DNA of 64,000 bases from JAGQRJ01 sp041402045 (GTDB taxonomy: Bacteria > Planctomycetota > J058). Numbering within the stretch: position 1 is the first letter of the stretch; the number at the start of each line of letters is the position of its first letter. This document shows positions 28,232 to 38,094 of this stretch, in pieces. Under the pieces are notes generated by a model. That model ran no database searches. It worked only from the letters and a program-made list of their open reading frames with translations, and had not been told where the DNA came from. Location: contig JAWKSZ010000021.1 of the NCBI GenBank assembly GCA_041402045.1, positions 1 through 64,000 of the forward strand, in the 5' to 3' direction. Made by a program: the position numbers and the translations under genes.

Positions 28232-28750
28232 CTATTCCTTCTTGTCCGGGGAAGCGGCCAAGCTGGTCTTGTAGATCGGGGCCCGCGGGGCCTCGTTGGG
28301 GTAGCCGATGCAGGCGTCGAACACCTGCTGCACGTACTTGAACGGCGCGCCGCGGTCGGCGCGAATGTTGACCTCGAGCTTCGAGGCCGCCACACCGTTC
28401 TCGTCCTGGGGCTCGACCTCGTAGCCGGCGACCTCGGTCCGCAGGTAGTCGCCCAGCCACATGTAGCCGTTGCCCTTCTGCGTGGGGTCGGCGGTCATGG
28501 TCTTGCCGCGGATCTTGATCGTGCCCGCGCTGAGCACGTTGATCGTGATCGAGCGCGTGATCTCGCCCGGCGCCGCGCCCTCGTCCTTCTTGGCCTGGTC
28601 GGCGAAGGGCAGCGCGATCTCCTCCATGTCGAGGTTCGACATGTCCGACACGATCATGAAGAAGATGATCAGGTTGAACACGATGTCGATCATGGGGGTC
28701 AGGTCGAGCTTCGGCTCGGGATCCTGCGCCACCCGCGATTTCTTCGCCAT
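28232..28750 (-). CDS. exbD: ExbD/TolR family protein (first copy)
   Basis: 172 residues with the diagnostic helix DLTPMIDIVFNLIIFFMIVS carrying the proton-path Asp, and a periplasmic domain containing LEVNIRADRGAPFKYVQQVF. It diverges strongly from the second copy outside the helix, so the two likely form a heteromeric ExbD unit. It lies 32 bases downstream of exbB and 9 bases upstream of the second exbD. Confidence 0.88.
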   Translation of the reverse strand: MAKKSRVAQDPEPKLDLTPMIDIVFNLIIFFMIVSDMSNLDMEEIALPFADQAKKDEGAAPGEITRSITINVLSAGTIKIRGKTMTADPTQKGNGYMWLGDYLRTEVAGYEVEPQDENGVAASKLEVNIRADRGAPFKYVQQVFDACIGYPNEAPRAPIYKTSLAASPDKKE

Positions 28751-28782
28751 ACGCTTGGCCTCCTCCTACGCGCCCGCGGGAC

Positions 28783-29520
28783 CTATTCCTTGAACCGGTC
28801 CATGAGCTCGTCGGAGATCGCAGCCACCTCGAGGATCTGGCGCTGGACCTTGTTGCGGAAGTAGAAGTAGACGAACGCGAAGGGGATCGAGACGGCCAGA
28901 CCCATGCAGGTGGTGACCAGCGCCTGCTGGATACCGCCCGCGAGCTCCTTCGGCGAAGGCGCGGTCTTGGCGCTCGCGATCACCTGGAACGCGCCGATCA
29001 TGCCGGTCACGGTCCCGAACAGCCCGATCATGGGGGCGGTGTTCACGATCAGGTTGATGTAGGAGATCGACTGCTGGAGCTTGGTCGCCTCGAAGTCGCC
29101 GACCTCGCGCATGCTGTCGGAGATGTTGTCCCAGGTCGTGCCGATCTTGGGCAGGCCCGCCGCGATCACGTTGGTCAGGAAGCAGGGGTGCGACTCGCAC
29201 ACCGTCATGGCCTCCTCGAACTCCTCCTCCTCGAACAGCCCCTCGAGCTGGTCGAGCACGTGGGGGGGCACGATGTTGTCGCGCTTGAGGCCGATCGCGC
29301 GCTCGATCGACATGCCGAGGCCGGCCACCGAGGCGAGGATCAGCACGCCGCCGATCAGGCCGCCGTAGCGGATGAAGTCGAGCGCCGTCATGGACTCGCC
29401 GCCGGAGCCGCCGCCGCCGTCACCGCCCTCCTGGGCGAAACCCATGTCCGCGAACGCGGCCATGCAGAGGAGGATCAGAGCGACCCTGAACAGGAAGGAC
29501 ATCTTGGCTTTGGTGATCAC
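28783..29520 (-). CDS. exbB: MotA/TolQ/ExbB proton channel protein
   Basis: 245 residues. An N-terminal signal-like helix (MSFLFRVALILLCMAAFADM) and a Gly-rich spacer precede three membrane helices. The family core is NTAPMIGLFGTVTGMIGAFQ, followed by GGIQQALVTTCMGLAVSIPF. GTG at 29520 is preferred because AAGGAGA lies just upstream; ATG 29502 has no ribosome site. The cleavable-looking N-terminal extension is not in E. coli ExbB but occurs in planctomycete-type homologues. First gene of the exbB-exbD-exbD operon. Confidence 0.9.
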   Translation of the reverse strand: MITKAKMSFLFRVALILLCMAAFADMGFAQEGGDGGGGSGGESMTALDFIRYGGLIGGVLILASVAGLGMSIERAIGLKRDNIVPPHVLDQLEGLFEEEEFEEAMTVCESHPCFLTNVIAAGLPKIGTTWDNISDSMREVGDFEATKLQQSISYINLIVNTAPMIGLFGTVTGMIGAFQVIASAKTAPSPKELAGGIQQALVTTCMGLAVSIPFAFVYFYFRNKVQRQILEVAAISDELMDRFKE

Positions 29521-29573
29521 GAAGCCGAACTCTCCTTGGACTCGGGGGGGTGGGCCCCGTCCGTGCGGAAAAC

Positions 29574-29603
29574 ATTAAATGACATGCGGTTACCTGTTTG
29601 CAA
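29574..29603 (-). promoter_or_regulatory. Sigma70-type promoter for exbBDD
   Basis: On the minus strand, TTGCAA (29598-29603) and TTTAAT (29574-29579) are separated by 18 bases, in the only A+T-rich patch nearby. Transcription would start about 45 bases before the exbB start codon. Confidence 0.65.
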
Positions 29604-29690
29604 GGCTCGCTTCGTCTGGTTTCTGTGTCATCTCGAAAACTGGCTCGTGGCGAACGACGTCCGCCCCTCACCGGGGTGTAGGGTCAGGGG

Positions 29691-30797
29691 TTAGCGCTTG
29701 AGCTTCTTGGCCCAGGGGCTGCCGGGGCGGGAGTCCAGGAGCTCCTGCTCCATGTAGTCGGCCAGCTTCTCCATGCCCAGGTGGCGGTAGATCTTGGCCG
29801 ACATGTAGAGCGACTTGGCGTAGCTCCCGGGCACACCGGCGTACTGGGTCACGCTGGTCTGGTAGGCGATCAAGGCCTTCTTGAGCGCGTTCTTGTCCAT
29901 GCCCTCCTGCTCGGCCTCGGCGTAGCGAATGTCGCCGCGCCCGGCCCAAGCCGCGCCCGCGACCTCGGGGTCGAGGGTCGAGCCGCGCAGGAGGTCGTCG
30001 AACAGGTCGTTGGCCTTCTCGTACTGCTTGCTGAGCACGTAGGCGCTGCCCATACCGACCACCGCCTCGCTGCGCAGGGGGCCGTTGCCCGCGTTGTCGC
30101 GGGCGATACCGAAGGCCGTGAGGGACTTGGTGAAGTCCTCCTTGGCCAGGTAGGCGTTGCCCTCGCCGATCTTGCCCTTCACGCGCCAGCGGTCGCCCCA
30201 GCCCCGGTCCAGCTCGCCGAAGGTCTTGAGCGCCGCGCCGAGCTGGTTGGCCTTGGCCTGGGCCAGGCCCAGCCCGTAGATCGCCGCAGGCGCCAGGTAG
30301 TGCTTGGGGTGCGCCTTGATCAGCTTCTCGTACTCGGCGATCGCCCCGGTGTAGTCCTCGGCCATGCGCTTGGCGTCGCCCACGTAGAGCGTGGCGTGCA
30401 CCTCGATCCAGCCCAGGGGCGCCTTGCGCGCCTCGGCGAAGGACTCCGCCGCGCGCTCGTAGCGCCCGGCGCGGAGCTGGCTCTGCCCGCTGAGGAACTC
30501 GGGGGGGGTGTCGTCGTAGCGGATCTCGAGCACCTCCTCGCCCTTGATGTCCCGGGCGCCGCGGCGGCCGCGCTCGTCCTGGGCGTACTTGATCGACTCG
30601 AAGCTCTCGTCGAGGACGAACACGTCCCGGATCTCGGAGCGCTCGGTGATGATCGTGCCCTTGGACGGCCCGGCGTCCTTCTTCTTGTCGTCGGCGGGGG
30701 GCTTGCCCCGACCGCGCCGGCTCTGGGCGGCGGCGGGGGCGCCGATCGCGCCCAACAGGCAGAGGCCGAGGACGAGCGCGCGCGTGGTGCCAGCCAT
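29691..30797 (-). CDS. Exported TPR protein
   Basis: 368 residues. Signal peptide (TTRALVLGLCLLGAIGAPAAA), a Lys/Pro-rich spacer, a beta-rich stretch, then TPR-like helical repeats such as YTGAIAEYEKLIKAHPKHYL and QYEKANDLFDDLLRGS. Its start codon overlaps the stop of the giant TPR gene (TAATG), so the two are co-translated and probably act together in the periplasm. The neighbouring ExbB-ExbD genes suggest a link with an energised envelope machine. Confidence 0.75.
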   Translation of the reverse strand: MAGTTRALVLGLCLLGAIGAPAAAQSRRGRGKPPADDKKKDAGPSKGTIITERSEIRDVFVLDESFESIKYAQDERGRRGARDIKGEEVLEIRYDDTPPEFLSGQSQLRAGRYERAAESFAEARKAPLGWIEVHATLYVGDAKRMAEDYTGAIAEYEKLIKAHPKHYLAPAAIYGLGLAQAKANQLGAALKTFGELDRGWGDRWRVKGKIGEGNAYLAKEDFTKSLTAFGIARDNAGNGPLRSEAVVGMGSAYVLSKQYEKANDLFDDLLRGSTLDPEVAGAAWAGRGDIRYAEAEQEGMDKNALKKALIAYQTSVTQYAGVPGSYAKSLYMSAKIYRHLGMEKLADYMEQELLDSRPGSPWAKKLKR

Positions 30798-33700
30798 TAC
30801 TGCTTCCCCTTCGCTTCCTGGAGGATCTGGTCCAGCTCCTTCTGGATCGAGGGCGGCGCCTGATCGAAGGTCTTGAGCTGCTTCATGGTCTCGATATCGC
30901 CCGCGACCTCGCCCCACTCCTCGCGGGCCATTTTGATCCGGAGGTAGATCACGTCGGCGTTCCAGCGGGCGAGCACGTAGTTGGTCTCGTCGTAGCGGGT
31001 GTCCAGGCAGAGCTGCTGCCAGTAGCCCTCGTCCACGACCTTGTGCATGACGTAGCGCAGCTCGTTGAAGGCCGCGGTCACCGTGTCGGCGAGGAACTTG
31101 GGGTCCTTGGTCTTCTGGTAGTGCGCCCAGGCGGCCTCACCCATGGCGTTGACCACCATGGCGTCGCGCTGCATGGTCCGCGCCAGGTCCCGGCGGTCGG
31201 TGTCGGAGAAGTCGTTCATCTTCTCCTCGGGCACGCAGTTGAAGTCGTTGCCGTTGCGGCTCAGCTCCAGCCAGCGCTGCTGCTGGCCGTCGACCTCGAT
31301 CACCACGAACCACTTGTTGAGGCTGGGGTCGCGCTTGCGCTCGACGAAGGTCCCGCGCACGGTGCGCACCTTGCTCCGGGTCATGGCGTAGGTGACCTGC
31401 GAGAGCGGGACCAGAATGTCCAGCGCCTCCTTGTGGCGCCCGAGCTTCATGAGCGCGAACCCGCTGCGGGCCAGCGCCCGGTCGTACTTCGCGTGCAGCT
31501 CGCTGGTCTCCTTCTCTCCGTCGAGGGCCGGACGGGGGAAGCGCTTGAACAGCTCCTCGTGGCAGGTGAGCAGGGCCTCCCACTCGCCGCCCGGGAACAG
31601 GACCGAGGACAGGAGCCAGTAGTGCCCGTCCTTGAGCTTGGAGCGGTCGGTGGACTCGAGCCAGGCCTTGGCGTACTTCGCGGCCTTGGCGTTGAGCTCC
31701 CGGGCCTTGCCCAGCTCGTTGGTCTTGGTCGCGCGCTCGCGAATGTCCGACATGAGCGTGTAGGCGATGTACTCGAAGTAGCGGTCGTCCTTCTGGTCGG
31801 CGACCTTGTCGAAGCAGGCCTCGGCGTCGGCCAGCTTGTCCTGCCCGAGGTAGGCGCGCACCTGCTCGTAGCGCGCGGGGACCACGCGCTTGGTCGAGGC
31901 CAGGTCGCCGTCGAAGGGCTTCAGCGCGTTCTCCGCGGTGCCGAAGTTCTTCTCCTCGTTCTCGAGCTGTCCGAGGTAGTAGCAGGCCAGGGCGAACGAC
32001 TCGTTGTCGTCGAGCTTGCGCGCGAGCTTGCCGGCGCTGATCAGGGTCTTGCGCGCGTCCTCGAGCTCCTCCTTCTTGTTGGTCTTCTGGTAGCTCTTGT
32101 AGTAGCAGTAGCCGGCGTTGGCCTCGGCGTTGGCCCGCAGGCGCACCGGCTTGCCCTCGTTCTGCTCGGGGACCTGGAGGTAGGCCTTGGCCGCCTCCAG
32201 CCAGCGCCCCTTCTTCTGCTGCTCGGCGGCGTTGTTGATGAACACCTTGATCGCGGCGTCCTCGTCCACGTCGGCGGCGCCGAGCTGGATCCGGTTGTAG
32301 AGCTCGGCGATCGGGGTGTCCTTGTTGGCCACGTCCTCGCCGAACTGGAGCACGGCCTGCTTGCCCGCGGAGAGCGCGTAGCGCACGGCGCCCTCGGCGT
32401 CCTCGTGCTCGGGGAACTCCTTGAACACGGTCTCGTAGGCCAGGGTCGCCTCGAGGTAGCGCTCCTGGTTGAACAGCAGCTTGCCGATCTCCTGGACCGC
32501 CTTGGGCACCCAGGTCTCGCGCTCCTTGCGGGTGCGCGCGGCGGTCATGACGCCCTTGAAGGCCGAGATCGCCGCCGCGCGGCGCTCGCGCAGGAAGTAG
32601 CCGATCCCCACGTGGTACTGGATCTCCGGGGTGTAGATCTCACCGCCGGTCTGATCCGAGAGCTCGCTCAGGGCCTTGCAGGCCCCGGCGCCGATCGGGC
32701 CGAAGCCCAGCCCCGCGATCTTGGGGGCGTTGGGGTCCTTCTTGTCGCGGTCGATGATCTCGAACAGCTGCTTGGCGCCCTCGGCGCCGCGGCCCATGCC
32801 CGCCAGCGCCTTGGAGGCGCCGAAGGTGATCAGGATCCCCGAGGGGTGCTCGCGCCAGTTCTCGGCGAACTCGTTCTCGCTGATCCCCTGGATCACCTGG
32901 GTCGCCTCGCGGCCCTGGCCCGACATGTTCAGCGCCTGGATCCAGCCGTAGTAGCCGCGGATCACGAAGTCGCGGATCAGGCCCCTGGCCCACTCACGCT
33001 GCTCGGGGTCGACGCTGGGGTGGTTCAGGTCCCACTCGGGGCGGCCGTATTCCACGACCTCCTGGAAGGTGGGGACCGCGTCCTCGTAGCGCTCCAGGGC
33101 GAGGAGCACGTTGCCCATGCCCAGGGACGCCTCGCAGCGGAAGAACCAGATCCCGCACTGGTCGATCACGTTGCCGTAGACGTCGAGCAGCCGGCCCAGG
33201 CGCTCCTTGCGCTCCGGGTTCTCGGGGTCGAAGGTCTCGGCGTAGGTGCGCAGCGCGTCGGCGTAGAGCAGGTTCGCCTTGTCGCGCTGGAACTCGAGCT
33301 CGCGCCGCTTGTCGGCGGCCTCCTTCTGCGCCTTCTGATCGTTGGGGTCGATCTCGACTTCCTTGTCGAGCATCTCCTCGATCTGCGCCGACCAGGCCTT
33401 GATCTGCTTGGTCATGGGCTCGAGCACCTCGTCGAAGAGCGCGCGGCCCTCCTTCATCATCTGCTCGCGCTTGTCCTTGTCCTTCTCCTCCTGAGCCTTG
33501 GCGATCTTGGCCAGCGCCCGGTCCTTGGCGGCGAGGAAGGTGTCCAGCCCGGCGTTGGCCGAGCGGTCGTGGTTGGGGTACTTCTGGCGCAGCTTCCCCA
33601 GCAGCTCCTCGTACTCCTTGAGCTTGGCCGTGTCGTTGTTGCTGCGGGCCACGATCTTGAGCGCGTCGGCGGCGAGGAACTCGAGGTCGGCCTTGGCCGG

Positions 33701-34783
33701 GCCGGAGGTCTTCTCCACGGCCTGGGGCGCGTACTTCATCACGATGTTCGCCGACACGTTCTGCATGCAGCGGCGCAGGACCTCGAACTCGGGCTGATCC
33801 CCGGTGTAGTCGGGCATGCCGATCGGGGAGCGCGCGAGCTGGTTCAGGCGCGACTCGGCGCCGAGCCCGAGCTCACCGCTCATCTTCGCGGCCCCCGCCG
33901 CCGCCGAGCCGGCCTGCTCGTTCGAGGGGTAGAGGAGCATGCTCTTGAGGTAGGTGAGCATGGCCTCGTCCTTCTTCCCCTCCTTCGCCAGGCAGTCCGC
34001 CACGCCCTTGAGCGCGTAGCCCTTGATCCCGGGGTCGGAGGTCCGGCTGAGCACCCCCTGCAGCCGGGTCAACGCCTGGTTCGCGTCGCCGCCGGAGTTG
34101 ATCTGGCACTGGGCCACCCCGCACTTGGCGAGCTCCTTGATCTCGTCCGAGCTCGCGCTCTTGGAGAGGGCCTCGAAGGTCTTGAGCGCGTCGTCGGGCT
34201 TGGAGTCGATCAGGAGCTGGGCCTTGGCGAACCCGCCCTTCTCCTTCCAGAAGCCGCCGAGCTTGCCCGAGGCGAGGGTGTCGAGGTGCTTGAGCGCCTC
34301 GGCGCGGTTGCCCTCGGCCAGCTCGAGCTGCGCGGCGCGGTAGAGGCCCTTGGCCGCGTAGAAGTGGCGCGGGTCGTGGTCCGAGACGTTGGTGTAGGCC
34401 TTGATCGCCGAGCTGCCCTTGCCGTGCATCTCGAAGAACTCGCCGAGGAAGAACTCGGCGTAGGGCTTGATCGAGCGGTCGCCCTTCTTGATCGCGTCGA
34501 TCAGGGCGTTGCGGCCCTCGGTGTAGTCGCCCTTCTCCGCCACCCGCAGCGCGCGGTTCAGGCGGCTGTCGCTCCCGTCGACGACGCGCTTGACCTCGTT
34601 GGCGTCGAAGCTCTGGGTGCCGCGCGAGCCCTTGACCGTGACCTTCTCGCAGCTCGCCTCGACGACCTCGTCGACGTCGAAGGTGGTGCCGTTGGTCAGG
34701 GTCACCTCGCCGTCGGCGGCGAGGGTCGCGCTCGCGCAGAGGGCGACGGTGGTCAGCGGAAAGAGGAGGTCGGTGAGTTTCAT
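30797..34783 (-). CDS. Giant exported TPR-repeat protein
   Basis: 1,328 residues. Signal peptide MKLTDLLFPLTTVALCASAT, a short beta segment (TLTNGTTFDVDEVVEASCEK) and then helical repeats along nearly the whole length, for example RYEDAVPTFQEVVEYGRPEW and RYLEATLAYETVFKEFPEHE. A coiled-coil-like Lys/Glu-rich stretch lies near residues 425-510. An SH3-like patch (VRTVRGTFVERKRDPSLNKW) is near residue 1160. ATG 34783 gives a clean signal peptide. It is probably a periplasmic scaffold; partner proteins are unknown. Likely co-transcribed with the next TPR gene. Confidence 0.78.
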   Translation of the reverse strand: MKLTDLLFPLTTVALCASATLAADGEVTLTNGTTFDVDEVVEASCEKVTVKGSRGTQSFDANEVKRVVDGSDSRLNRALRVAEKGDYTEGRNALIDAIKKGDRSIKPYAEFFLGEFFEMHGKGSSAIKAYTNVSDHDPRHFYAAKGLYRAAQLELAEGNRAEALKHLDTLASGKLGGFWKEKGGFAKAQLLIDSKPDDALKTFEALSKSASSDEIKELAKCGVAQCQINSGGDANQALTRLQGVLSRTSDPGIKGYALKGVADCLAKEGKKDEAMLTYLKSMLLYPSNEQAGSAAAGAAKMSGELGLGAESRLNQLARSPIGMPDYTGDQPEFEVLRRCMQNVSANIVMKYAPQAVEKTSGPAKADLEFLAADALKIVARSNNDTAKLKEYEELLGKLRQKYPNHDRSANAGLDTFLAAKDRALAKIAKAQEEKDKDKREQMMKEGRALFDEVLEPMTKQIKAWSAQIEEMLDKEVEIDPNDQKAQKEAADKRRELEFQRDKANLLYADALRTYAETFDPENPERKERLGRLLDVYGNVIDQCGIWFFRCEASLGMGNVLLALERYEDAVPTFQEVVEYGRPEWDLNHPSVDPEQREWARGLIRDFVIRGYYGWIQALNMSGQGREATQVIQGISENEFAENWREHPSGILITFGASKALAGMGRGAEGAKQLFEIIDRDKKDPNAPKIAGLGFGPIGAGACKALSELSDQTGGEIYTPEIQYHVGIGYFLRERRAAAISAFKGVMTAARTRKERETWVPKAVQEIGKLLFNQERYLEATLAYETVFKEFPEHEDAEGAVRYALSAGKQAVLQFGEDVANKDTPIAELYNRIQLGAADVDEDAAIKVFINNAAEQQKKGRWLEAAKAYLQVPEQNEGKPVRLRANAEANAGYCYYKSYQKTNKKEELEDARKTLISAGKLARKLDDNESFALACYYLGQLENEEKNFGTAENALKPFDGDLASTKRVVPARYEQVRAYLGQDKLADAEACFDKVADQKDDRYFEYIAYTLMSDIRERATKTNELGKARELNAKAAKYAKAWLESTDRSKLKDGHYWLLSSVLFPGGEWEALLTCHEELFKRFPRPALDGEKETSELHAKYDRALARSGFALMKLGRHKEALDILVPLSQVTYAMTRSKVRTVRGTFVERKRDPSLNKWFVVIEVDGQQQRWLELSRNGNDFNCVPEEKMNDFSDTDRRDLARTMQRDAMVVNAMGEAAWAHYQKTKDPKFLADTVTAAFNELRYVMHKVVDEGYWQQLCLDTRYDETNYVLARWNADVIYLRIKMAREEWGEVAGDIETMKQLKTFDQAPPSIQKELDQILQEAKGKQ

Positions 34784-35114
34784 GCTGTGCGATACCCCGT
34801 CAGTCGTCGGCAAGTTCCCGATGGGTTCAAACGACTCCGCGCGCCGGTGTCGGGCGCGCGGGTGGTTTGGAGGACAGAGGTTAACCCACCGGGGAGCGAG
34901 TGGCCACGGGTGCTCGCGGGGGTCGCGCTCAAGTCGGCGCGTCCCAAGCGATTGCTGGCGTCGATCGTCTCGCGAAGCACCCGACGGACTCGATTCCCGT
35001 GTTCATGCGCCGGCGTCGCCGCCCACGCCAGGGGGACGTCTGCCCCGCAGCGCGAGCGAGCTCGGCCCAACGACGCTGGTTCGCGGCGCGCCGCAGCGCG
35101 CCGACCCGCCGGCG
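34784..35114. other. Intergenic region with 9-bp hairpin
   Basis: No gene is seen in these 331 bases. A G+C stem at 34837-34845 with 34852-34860 lies between the secretin stop and the giant TPR start and may terminate the pilus-type operon. No tRNA cloverleaf could be drawn. Confidence 0.45.
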
Positions 35115-37766
35115 CTACTTCCCGAAGCGCCGACGCTCCTCGTCCCGCGCGACCGTAATGTCGGCCTTGATCAGGACCACCAGGCTCGCCTTGAGCTTGT
35201 GGAACGCCTGACGGCGGAAGAGGTTGTTGAGCAGCGGCACGTTCACCAGGAACGGCACGCCGACCTCGCCCTCGAACTCGTCGTAGTTCTTCAGGCCGCC
35301 GAGCAGCACGGTGCCGCCGTCGGGGACGGTCACGGTGGCGCGCAGCTTCTGCACGGTGATCACCGGGAGCTCGATCGGGATCGAGGTGAAGCCGTTGGCC
35401 AGGGTCACCGGCGCCGGGATCCGGGGCTGGAGCTCGGTGGCCAGGGTCGGCTGGACCTCGATCGTCACGTAGCGCCGGTCGTGGCTGACCGCCGGGCGGA
35501 CCTCGAGGATCGCGCCCGCGTTCAGCACGCCGATCACGGGGTTCAGCACCGGGATCACGCCGGTCTGGTTGACCTCGACGTCCTGGATGTACGCGCGCTG
35601 GTTCACGTTCAGCACGTGGGAGCGCTGGCCGTTGAACACCGTGATCCGGGGCGCGTTGACGACCTTCTGGCGCTGGGTCTTACGGACCATGTCCATCAGC
35701 GCCTGGAGCTGGAAGTCGTCCAGGAAGTTGTACTGCAGCGCCAGGCCGCCCGAGGGGGTGATGTTGAAGGGCAGGCCCGAGGGCGCCAGCGAGCTGAGGG
35801 TGTTGGTCACCGCGCCGCGGATGTTCGTCTGACCCTGGGCGTCGGTGTAGTTGTAGCCCACGTTCACCGCGCCCGGACCGCCGGTCAGGCCGCGGGGGTT
35901 GTTGATCACGCCGAAGGTGTCCGGGGGCAGACCGACGGCCTGCTGGCCCTGGTTCACGATGTCGATGCCGACGTGCTCGAGCATGTTCTCTTGGACCTGC
36001 ACGAAGCGCGCCTCGACGGTGACCATGACGCCCACGGTCTCGCGCAGGGCCTGCAGCAGCTTGATGATCCGCTTGTGGGCCTCGAGCGGCTTGCGCACGA
36101 TCAGGATTCCGCCGGAGTACTCGACGGAGCCCTCGTCCTCGCTCTCACCCAGGCGGGTGTTGACCAGGTCGACCAGGGTGTCCGAGGTGAAGCTGCCCGA
36201 GGCCTCTTCGTCCTCGTCGTCGAGGTTCAGGATGTTCCCGCCGCCGCCGCCGGCGCCGGCGCCGCCGATCTGGCCCAGGCTCAGGCCGAGGGTCGGCGCG
36301 GGGAAGTCCGGGGGCGAGTTGACGATCTCGGTGACGTCGTAGAAGCGCAGGATCAGCTCCTCGACCTCGTCCTCACCGCTGAAGATCTTGACGACGCCGT
36401 CCTCGACCCGCCACTGCAGCGAGCCGCCGATCGCGTCGAGGATCAGGCTCAGGGCGTTGGCCAGCTTGACCTGGTTGACCTTGAGCGGCGCCGAGAGGGT
36501 CGGGCTCTCGCTCTCGACCAGCTCCTTGGCGCCCTTGCTCAGCACGTAGTTGAGCCCGGTCACCTGGCGCAGGAACTCGATCGCGTCCTCGAAGCTGGTC
36601 TCGCGGGGGAAGTCGAGGTCCAGCGGCTGGGTGTTCAGGCGCTGGGTGATCTCCTGCTCCTCCTCGGACAGCTGACCGCGGGTCAGGAGGTCCTGGCCGG
36701 TGTCGCGGGCCACGACCCGGGCCCACTCCTCGGCGGTCGGGAACTGATACAGGACCTGGGTCGGGACCGCGGACTGCTCGACCCACTCCAGCTGCCGGCG
36801 CAGGTGCTCGACGCGGTCGCGGTAGCTCTGCTTGACGCGGTGGCGGTAGGCCGACTCCTCGGCGCGCTCCATGAGCCGCCCGGCCTCGGCGTGGTCCGGC
36901 TGGCGGCGGAGGATGTCCTCGCACAGCCGCGCGCACTTCACGAACTGGTTGGCGCGGAAGGCGTCCTTGGCGTTCTCGTAGAGCGCGCGAATGCTCGCCT
37001 CGAGGGCGCGCTGCCGGTTGGCGCGCTCGTACTCCGAGCTGCGGGCCGCGGCGTCGCGCAGCATTTGCCGGCGCAGGCGCTCCTGCTCGGCGCCCTTGAG
37101 CTTGGCCTCGGAGATCCGCTCCTCGGCGGCGCGGGCGAGCTGGCCGTCGTCGATGTTGAAGGGCAGCCAGCGCAGGCCCTCTTGCACGCGCTGGAAGCGC
37201 TCTTGCGCCTCGTTGAAGCGGTCGCGCTGCATGAGCAGCTCGCCCTCGTTGAACAGGCGCTGCAGCTCGACCTTGGCCTGCTCCATGCGGGCCAGGCGCT
37301 GCTCGACCAGCACGCGCACGGGCTCGCGGAACTGGCCGGTGCGCCCGGTGCCGGTGATGTACTCGGCGCGGTCGAGGAGGTTGCGCGCCTCGATCAGGCC
37401 CGGGTCGAGCTTCACCGCGCGCGAGAGGTGCTGCACCGCCTCGCGGTAGCGCAGCTGCATGTAGAGGTTCTTGCCCGTCTTCAGGTAGTTCTGGGCGAGG
37501 GCCTTCTTCTCCTGCTCGGCGAGGGTCAGCTCGCGAGCCAGGTCACCCAGGGGTCCGCCGGCGTTGTTGCCGCCGCCGAACTCCTCCCCATCCGGGGGCG
37601 GCGCGAACAGCGGCTCCGGATCGGGTTGGGGGTCCTGCTTGGGAGCCGCCTGCTGGGGCTGCGCCTGCTTGGGGCGCGGAGCGGGCGCTCGCTCCTCGCT
37701 TTGGCAACCCAAGAAAGCGCAGCTGACCGCTGCCGCGATCAACAGCCGAGCGCGAGGGTTCGACAT
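35115..37766 (-). CDS. Secretin lipoprotein with N-terminal TPR region (PilQ/GspD-like)
   Basis: 883 residues. Lipoprotein signal ending CAFLGC, then a Pro/Gln-rich linker and TPR-like helices (YLKTGKNLYMQLRYREAVQH). A coiled-coil region and an N0/STN domain (LDLDFPRETSFEDAIEFLRQ) follow, then N-domains with a Gly-rich insert, and the secretin beta-barrel with the signature VTVPDGGTVLLGGL near residue 830. Secretins form the outer-membrane gate of type IV pilus and type II secretion machines. The PilM/N/O-like genes upstream support a pilus or pseudopilus role. The TPR helices at the N-terminus are unusual and could replace a separate pilotin. Confidence 0.88.
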   Translation of the reverse strand: MSNPRARLLIAAAVSCAFLGCQSEERAPAPRPKQAQPQQAAPKQDPQPDPEPLFAPPPDGEEFGGGNNAGGPLGDLARELTLAEQEKKALAQNYLKTGKNLYMQLRYREAVQHLSRAVKLDPGLIEARNLLDRAEYITGTGRTGQFREPVRVLVEQRLARMEQAKVELQRLFNEGELLMQRDRFNEAQERFQRVQEGLRWLPFNIDDGQLARAAEERISEAKLKGAEQERLRRQMLRDAAARSSEYERANRQRALEASIRALYENAKDAFRANQFVKCARLCEDILRRQPDHAEAGRLMERAEESAYRHRVKQSYRDRVEHLRRQLEWVEQSAVPTQVLYQFPTAEEWARVVARDTGQDLLTRGQLSEEEQEITQRLNTQPLDLDFPRETSFEDAIEFLRQVTGLNYVLSKGAKELVESESPTLSAPLKVNQVKLANALSLILDAIGGSLQWRVEDGVVKIFSGEDEVEELILRFYDVTEIVNSPPDFPAPTLGLSLGQIGGAGAGGGGGNILNLDDEDEEASGSFTSDTLVDLVNTRLGESEDEGSVEYSGGILIVRKPLEAHKRIIKLLQALRETVGVMVTVEARFVQVQENMLEHVGIDIVNQGQQAVGLPPDTFGVINNPRGLTGGPGAVNVGYNYTDAQGQTNIRGAVTNTLSSLAPSGLPFNITPSGGLALQYNFLDDFQLQALMDMVRKTQRQKVVNAPRITVFNGQRSHVLNVNQRAYIQDVEVNQTGVIPVLNPVIGVLNAGAILEVRPAVSHDRRYVTIEVQPTLATELQPRIPAPVTLANGFTSIPIELPVITVQKLRATVTVPDGGTVLLGGLKNYDEFEGEVGVPFLVNVPLLNNLFRRQAFHKLKASLVVLIKADITVARDEERRRFGK

Positions 37767-38094
37767 GGGAATCTCAGCTCTTTCTGGAACCCGGTTCACT
37801 TCCCCAGCGCGCGCTGCCGGGGAGGTCGTTCGGGGGCGTGGCCACGGGCGGAATGGTATCACGCTTCCCTAGGCAGGGAAAGGTTTTAGAGTGCGTCGCC
37901 CGACTTTCGCCGATGACTCGTCCATGACAGGTCGGTGACCGCATAAGCCTTGGATTGACAGGGTGTTGCCCCGAGTGAGGCGTCCCGTCCTCGAGGACGA
38001 ACACGACCCCGACGGGGTCGGGGTTCCATCCCCCTGGACCGCCCGGCGATGGCTCGACCGGGTCATGGGTCAGCGGTGTCCCGCGGATCGAACG
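37767..38094. other. Intergenic region with hairpin, partly repeated at 39113
   Basis: No gene is seen. A perfect 7-bp stem (38004-38010 with 38014-38020) lies 75 bases beyond the stop of the FN3-like gene. About 45 bases around it (37998-38045) resemble 39113-39155, which lies on the other side of that gene, so the gene is bracketed by two related hairpin elements. Confidence 0.5.

Noticed and set aside
34784..35114. tRNA suggested by a T-loop-like word near 34825
   Set aside because: No acceptor or anticodon stem can be paired around it.
31043..35158. A 1,371-residue open frame opposite the giant TPR gene
   Set aside because: Composition is dominated by Leu, Gly, Val and Asp with no domain; the opposite strand encodes a clear TPR protein with signal peptide.
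37956..37961. TTGACA near 37956 on the plus strand as a promoter -35
   Set aside because: No rightward gene follows and no -10 lies at the proper distance; all neighbouring genes run leftward.
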